Shown piece by piece: positions 60,984 through 64,000 of a DNA stretch of 64,000 nt. The notes below the pieces were generated by a model. That model worked only from the letters and a program-made list of their open reading frames with translations. It was not told the origin of the DNA and searched no databases. Position numbers and translations under genes: made by a program. The DNA comes from Bacteroides uniformis (lineage in GTDB: Bacteria > Bacteroidota > Bacteroidia > Bacteroidales > Bacteroidaceae): NCBI RefSeq assembly GCF_025147485.1, contig NZ_CP102263.1, positions 2,803,501-2,867,500 on the forward strand, in the 5' to 3' direction. Numbering within the stretch: position 1 is the stretch's first letter; each line of letters begins with the position of its first letter.

Positions 60984-62090
60984 ATGGGATTGTTAGAATT
61001 CAATAAGCTTCCGATAAACACCCTGGTAGGTGCGGATTGGAAAACATTCAAGGATATAACGGGCGGTCGTGACATCGGTGCTGCCTACAAAGGTAAGTAT
61101 CGGCTGACAAAAGCCGTCTGCCGCCTGCTGTCCACTTTGGCTCCTCTGCAGGACAGACGCTATGAAAAGCTCCTGGCAGATAAGCCCTTGGAGCATGATC
61201 CGGTATTCATTTTGGGACACTGGCGTAGCGGGACTACGTTTGTGCATAATGTTTTCTCCTGCGACAAGCATTTCGGCTACAACACGACATACCAGACTGT
61301 ATTTCCGCATCTTATGATGTGGGGGCAGCCTTTCTTCAAGAAGAACATGAGTTGGTTGATGCCGGACAAACGTCCCACGGACAATATGGAACTTGCCGTT
61401 GACCTTCCGCAAGAAGAGGAGTTTGCTTTGGCAAATATGATGCCCTACACCTATTATAATTTCTGGTTCCTGCCCGAATATCAGCAAGAGTATGCCGATA
61501 AATATCTGCTGTTTGATGATATTACAGAGAAAGAACTGAAAGTGTTTGAGGAGACTTTCGTCAAATTGATAAAAATCTCTCTTTGGAATACGAAGGGAAC
61601 TCAGTTTCTTAGTAAGAATCCGCCTCATACGGGACGTGTGAAAGAGCTTGTCAAGATGTTCCCCAATGCTAAGTTTATCTATCTGATGCGTAATCCTTAT
61701 ACTGTTTTCGAAAGCACACGTAGTTTCTTTACTAACACCATTCAGCCGTTGAAGTTGCAGGATATCAGTAATGAGGAGCTTGAGAAGAATATTTTGTCCA
61801 TTTATGCCAAACTGTATCATAAGTACGAAGCGGACAAGACATGCATTCCTAAAGGAAACTTGATAGAGGTGAAGTTTGAGGACTTCGAAGCGGATGCAAT
61901 GGGAATGACTGAACATATCTACAAGGCTTTGTCCATTCCGGGCTTTGCAGAGGCACGTGCTGATATTGAAAAGTATGTAGGCGGAAAGAAAGGATATAAG
62001 AAGAATAAATACAAGTATGATGAGCGTACAGTGCAGTTGGTTCAGGATAACTGGAATTTTGCGCTGGAACAGTGGAAGTACGATTTATAA
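60984..62090 (+). CDS. PAPS-dependent sulfotransferase (BT_0416-like)
   Basis: A 368-residue sulfotransferase. The 5'-phosphosulfate-binding loop is GHWRSGTTFVHN at 78-89, with Arg81 where cytosolic SULTs have Lys. The 3'-phosphate-binding pair R236/S244 sits in LMRNPYTVFESTRSFF, with the Arg-to-Ser spacing of eight seen in SULTs. KNPPHTGRVKELVKMFPNAK precedes it. It has no signal peptide. As last gene of a PAPS-making operon it uses PAPS to sulfonate an acceptor. From memory, the syntenic B. thetaiotaomicron BT_0416 sulfonates cholesterol and other steroids, so the same role is proposed here. Sequence alone does not fix the acceptor. Confidence 0.88.
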   Translation: MGLLEFNKLPINTLVGADWKTFKDITGGRDIGAAYKGKYRLTKAVCRLLSTLAPLQDRRYEKLLADKPLEHDPVFILGHWRSGTTFVHNVFSCDKHFGYNTTYQTVFPHLMMWGQPFFKKNMSWLMPDKRPTDNMELAVDLPQEEEFALANMMPYTYYNFWFLPEYQQEYADKYLLFDDITEKELKVFEETFVKLIKISLWNTKGTQFLSKNPPHTGRVKELVKMFPNAKFIYLMRNPYTVFESTRSFFTNTIQPLKLQDISNEELEKNILSIYAKLYHKYEADKTCIPKGNLIEVKFEDFEADAMGMTEHIYKALSIPGFAEARADIEKYVGGKKGYKKNKYKYDERTVQLVQDNWNFALEQWKYDL

Positions 62091-62106
62091 TGATTGTCAA
62101 TTATTA

Positions 62107-63081
62107 ATGAGAGAAATGATTCAAAAGAAAGTTCGTATATTGGGAATGCTGTCTGCCATGCTCTGTTGCGGAGCAGTTTCTGCACAGCAGCACGAGGTAG
62201 AGATGATTCCTTTCGGAAATATGGATCAATGGATTGACCGCCAAATCAAGGAATCCGGTATTATTGGCGGTGCCACGAAGAATGTATATGCCATCGGGCC
62301 TACTGCTACTGTCACCGAGACCAAGGCATACAAGAATATGGGAGGTTCGCCGTGGGCGACATCCAATGTGATGGCCCGGGTAGCCGGTATCACGAAAACC
62401 AATACTTCTGTTTTCCCGGAAAAGCGAGGGGATGGTTTCTGTGCCCGTATGGACACCCGTATGGAGAGTGTGAAGGTTTTTGGAATAGTGGATATCACGG
62501 TGCTGGCTGCCGGCTCCATGTTTCTGGGTGAGGTGCACGAACCTATCAAGGGGACCAAGAATCCGCAGAAAATGCTGAATTCCGGCATACCGTTTACAAA
62601 GAAACCTATCGCCATACAGTTTGATTATAAAGTAAAGATGTCCGACCGCGAGAAGCGTATCCGTGCAACGGGCTTTAGCCGTATCACAGATGTGGAAGGA
62701 AAGGACTTCCCGGAAGTGAATCTGTTTCTGCAAAAGCGTTGGGAAGATGAGAAGGGGAATATCTATGCCAAGCGCGTAGGAACGATGGTCGTAAGATATT
62801 ATACTACTACCGATTGGCATAATAATGCCACTTATTCCATCATGTACGGTGATATTACCGGTGACCCTGCGTACAAGGCCCACATGATGCGTCTTCAGGT
62901 TGAAGAACGCTATGCAGTTAATAGTAAAGGAGAGAGCGTACCTATTAAGGAGGTTGCCTGGGGGACGAAGGACGATGTGCCCACTCATTTGCTGTTGCAA
63001 TTCACCTCTAGTCATGGTGGTGCTTATATAGGTTCTCCTGGCAATTCGCTATGGATTGACAATGTAAAATTGGTCTATTAG
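62107..63081 (+). CDS. Exported PCMD-like protein (putative carbohydrate metabolism domain)
   Basis: The ATG at 62107 (MREMIQKKVRILGMLSAMLC) is preferred, although 62116 is also possible; about 324 residues result. A signal peptide ends GAVSAQQ. The rest (FGNMDQWIDRQIKESGIIGG, WATSNVMARVAGITKTNTSV, AIQFDYKVKMSDREKRIRAT, GNSLWIDNVKLVY) matches the beta-sandwich PCMD family of Bacteroidetes, which often binds carbohydrate at the surface. It starts 17 bp after the sulfotransferase gene and may be co-transcribed; a functional link to sulfonation is unproven. Confidence 0.78.
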   Translation: MREMIQKKVRILGMLSAMLCCGAVSAQQHEVEMIPFGNMDQWIDRQIKESGIIGGATKNVYAIGPTATVTETKAYKNMGGSPWATSNVMARVAGITKTNTSVFPEKRGDGFCARMDTRMESVKVFGIVDITVLAAGSMFLGEVHEPIKGTKNPQKMLNSGIPFTKKPIAIQFDYKVKMSDREKRIRATGFSRITDVEGKDFPEVNLFLQKRWEDEKGNIYAKRVGTMVVRYYTTTDWHNNATYSIMYGDITGDPAYKAHMMRLQVEERYAVNSKGESVPIKEVAWGTKDDVPTHLLLQFTSSHGGAYIGSPGNSLWIDNVKLVY

Positions 63082-63084
63082 AAT

Positions 63085-63127
63085 AAAAGCAGTTAAAGTT
63101 GATGTCATACTTTAGCTGCTTTTTTTA
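63085..63127. terminator. Terminator after the PCMD gene
   Basis: AAAAGCAGTTAAAGT (63085-63099) pairs with ACTTTAGCTGCTTTT (63109-63123) with one G-T mismatch, followed by TTTT. It lies between convergent genes. Confidence 0.88.
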
Positions 63128-63155
63128 TGGAGTCAACGAGACTTTGACTTACTTC

Positions 63156-63908
63156 TTATTTCAAATGAATTTTGTATGTCAGCCCTCCCGTGAAATATTT
63201 CATCCTCTGCATTTCGACCTGCACATGCAGATGCTTGAACAGCAGATAAGTGGCTCCCAAAGCAAAGTCCTTGGAGTCGTACTCCGCTATCACCCTCAAC
63301 TGCGGATGGAAGGAGGGATTGTAGGTGACACCCAGTGCAAAGCCATTCAGTTTGTACTCCTTGCGGTTGTTGTAAAGGTAGGAAAGATGGACACCGATCT
63401 CCTCCTTACCCACAACGGGTATATGCTTGGAGGCGGCAATATAGAAACGGCTGTAATAGCCGTTACCTTCCGTGGTGCCTACCTGGCCGCCACCGGAAGA
63501 AGTGAACGGGTCGGACGTCCCCAGCACGACAGCCGGCATGTATTTCCAGAACTGCCCCTCCTTCAACACACGCAGACGGGCGGAAAAGTAGCGGTCCTGG
63601 TTCGTGAATCCGCTGTACCCGTATGGCTTCAATCCCAACGCCTCCGCCTTGAAGAGCGTACACGTGTAGGCCACTTCCAGAAAGGGGAAGATGGTGACGT
63701 TCAGGAAGTAGTTGTAGGTATGATAGTACCAGGTGGGCGGTGTGAGCTCCTTGTTCAGGAAGTTGCCGCCGACCATGAAAGTCTTGTCGCGCTGCATCTC
63801 CGCAGAGGGCGCATGCAACAGCCCGGTTGTACCATACGTCAACTGGGAAAAGGCCGAAAGGGAAAGGCTGCAAAACAGAACAATAAAGAATAGCTTAAAC
63901 TTCATCAT
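63156..63908 (-). CDS. YjbH-like outer-membrane protein
   Basis: The ATG at 63908 (MMKFKLFFIVLFCSLSLSAF) begins a good signal peptide; in-frame codons upstream look non-coding. The 250-residue product has the YjbH/polysaccharide-biosynthesis barrel pattern LTYGTTGLLHAPSAEMQRDK, then YNYFLNVTIFPFLEVAYTCT, NQDRYFSARLRVLKEGQFWK and VIAEYDSKDFALGATYLLF. YjbH-type proteins are linked to exopolysaccharide export, but short stand-alone Bacteroides members have no assigned role. It is monocistronic. Confidence 0.75.
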   Translation of the reverse strand: MMKFKLFFIVLFCSLSLSAFSQLTYGTTGLLHAPSAEMQRDKTFMVGGNFLNKELTPPTWYYHTYNYFLNVTIFPFLEVAYTCTLFKAEALGLKPYGYSGFTNQDRYFSARLRVLKEGQFWKYMPAVVLGTSDPFTSSGGGQVGTTEGNGYYSRFYIAASKHIPVVGKEEIGVHLSYLYNNRKEYKLNGFALGVTYNPSFHPQLRVIAEYDSKDFALGATYLLFKHLHVQVEMQRMKYFTGGLTYKIHLK

Positions 63909-63979
63909 CACATATAAATTCAGTCGCTGATAAAAAATGGGTTGCTTTATAACATACATCGGACATAGTACCAAAAAAA

Positions 63980-64000
63980 GGCGTCTGAGTCCCAGACGCC
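63980..64000 (-). terminator. Terminator of a minus-strand gene beyond the right edge
   Basis: GGCGTCTG (63980-63987) and CAGACGCC (63993-64000) pair perfectly around five bases. On the minus strand the hairpin is followed by TTTTTTT. It implies a leftward gene that ends just outside the window. Confidence 0.8.

Noticed and set aside
1..64000. tRNA, rRNA, insertion sequences and SusC/SusD pairs
   Set aside because: I looked for tRNA T-loop motifs, transposase motifs and TonB-dependent SusC-type sequences and found none convincing; a tRNA or RNA search program would be decisive.

Overview
This 64 kb window is chromosomal DNA from a gut Bacteroides or a close Bacteroidales relative. The evidence is the lack of Shine-Dalgarno sequences before starts, recurrent TAnnTTTG (-7) promoter elements, Bacteroides-type families (golvesin-domain protein, DUF4886, Nudix-type AraR, PCMD protein, RRM RNA-binding protein, PPi-dependent phosphofructokinase, reverse rubrerythrin) and many outer-membrane barrels and lipoproteins. 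I see no rRNA, tRNA, insertion sequence, prophage, CRISPR array or SusC/SusD pair. Species is not assigned.

Layout. 1-7.6 kb: a left-truncated golvesin/amidase-like protein, a DUF4886 protein, a NagB-like/PIG-L fusion whose NagB half has lost most catalytic residues, a SIMPL protein, an omega-amidase, an acyltransferase and a small protein. 7.7-13.6 kb: a three-gene RND efflux operon preceded by two tandem palindromes. 13.7-21.8 kb: cold-shock and RRM RNA-binding proteins, PPi-phosphofructokinase, a membrane-anchored GH25 lysozyme, PrmA, a Ser/Arg/His-rich exported protein and a FadL-type barrel. 21.9-25.4 kb: an ECF sigma/anti-sigma operon carrying two envelope proteins, then a Fur/PerR-rubrerythrin operon with a palindrome just inside its transcript. 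25.7-31 kb: NAD synthetase, a solute-binding protein and a large porin. 31.2-34.3 kb: a 2-oxoacid:ferredoxin oxidoreductase operon with a TPR protein at its head and a previously uncalled 57-residue membrane protein between the alpha and beta genes.

34.5-50.4 kb is a sugar block, all on the minus strand: rpiB and transketolase, then GH51 arabinofuranosidase, araB, araA, araD, araR (Nudix type), a sodium/sugar symporter and galM, then galK, a glucose/galactose permease and a second galM. Arabinose is released, imported, isomerised, phosphorylated and epimerised, and enters the pentose phosphate pathway encoded next door. manA, a small envelope-stress trio, a DEAD-box helicase, a lipocalin-like lipoprotein and a SPOR lipoprotein follow.

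55.5-62.1 kb is a complete sulfonation operon: PAP phosphatase (cysQ), SLC13 anion permease, APS kinase (cysC), ATP sulfurylase (cysD, cysN) and a PAPS sulfotransferase, with no reductase genes. From memory it matches the Bacteroides thetaiotaomicron locus that ends in BT_0416, a steroid/cholesterol sulfotransferase. The window ends with a PCMD protein, a YjbH-like barrel and the terminator of a gene lying beyond the right edge.

The most unusual non-coding signal is a pair of arrays (27670-27839 and 55058-55229). Each has eight units at 22-23 bp spacing, and each unit is a 6-3-6 inverted repeat. The two arrays share this geometry but not their sequence: the arms are TGCAGT/ACTGCA in one and roughly (A/G)AAACA/TGTTTT in the other. 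In both, the first unit keeps only its right arm.
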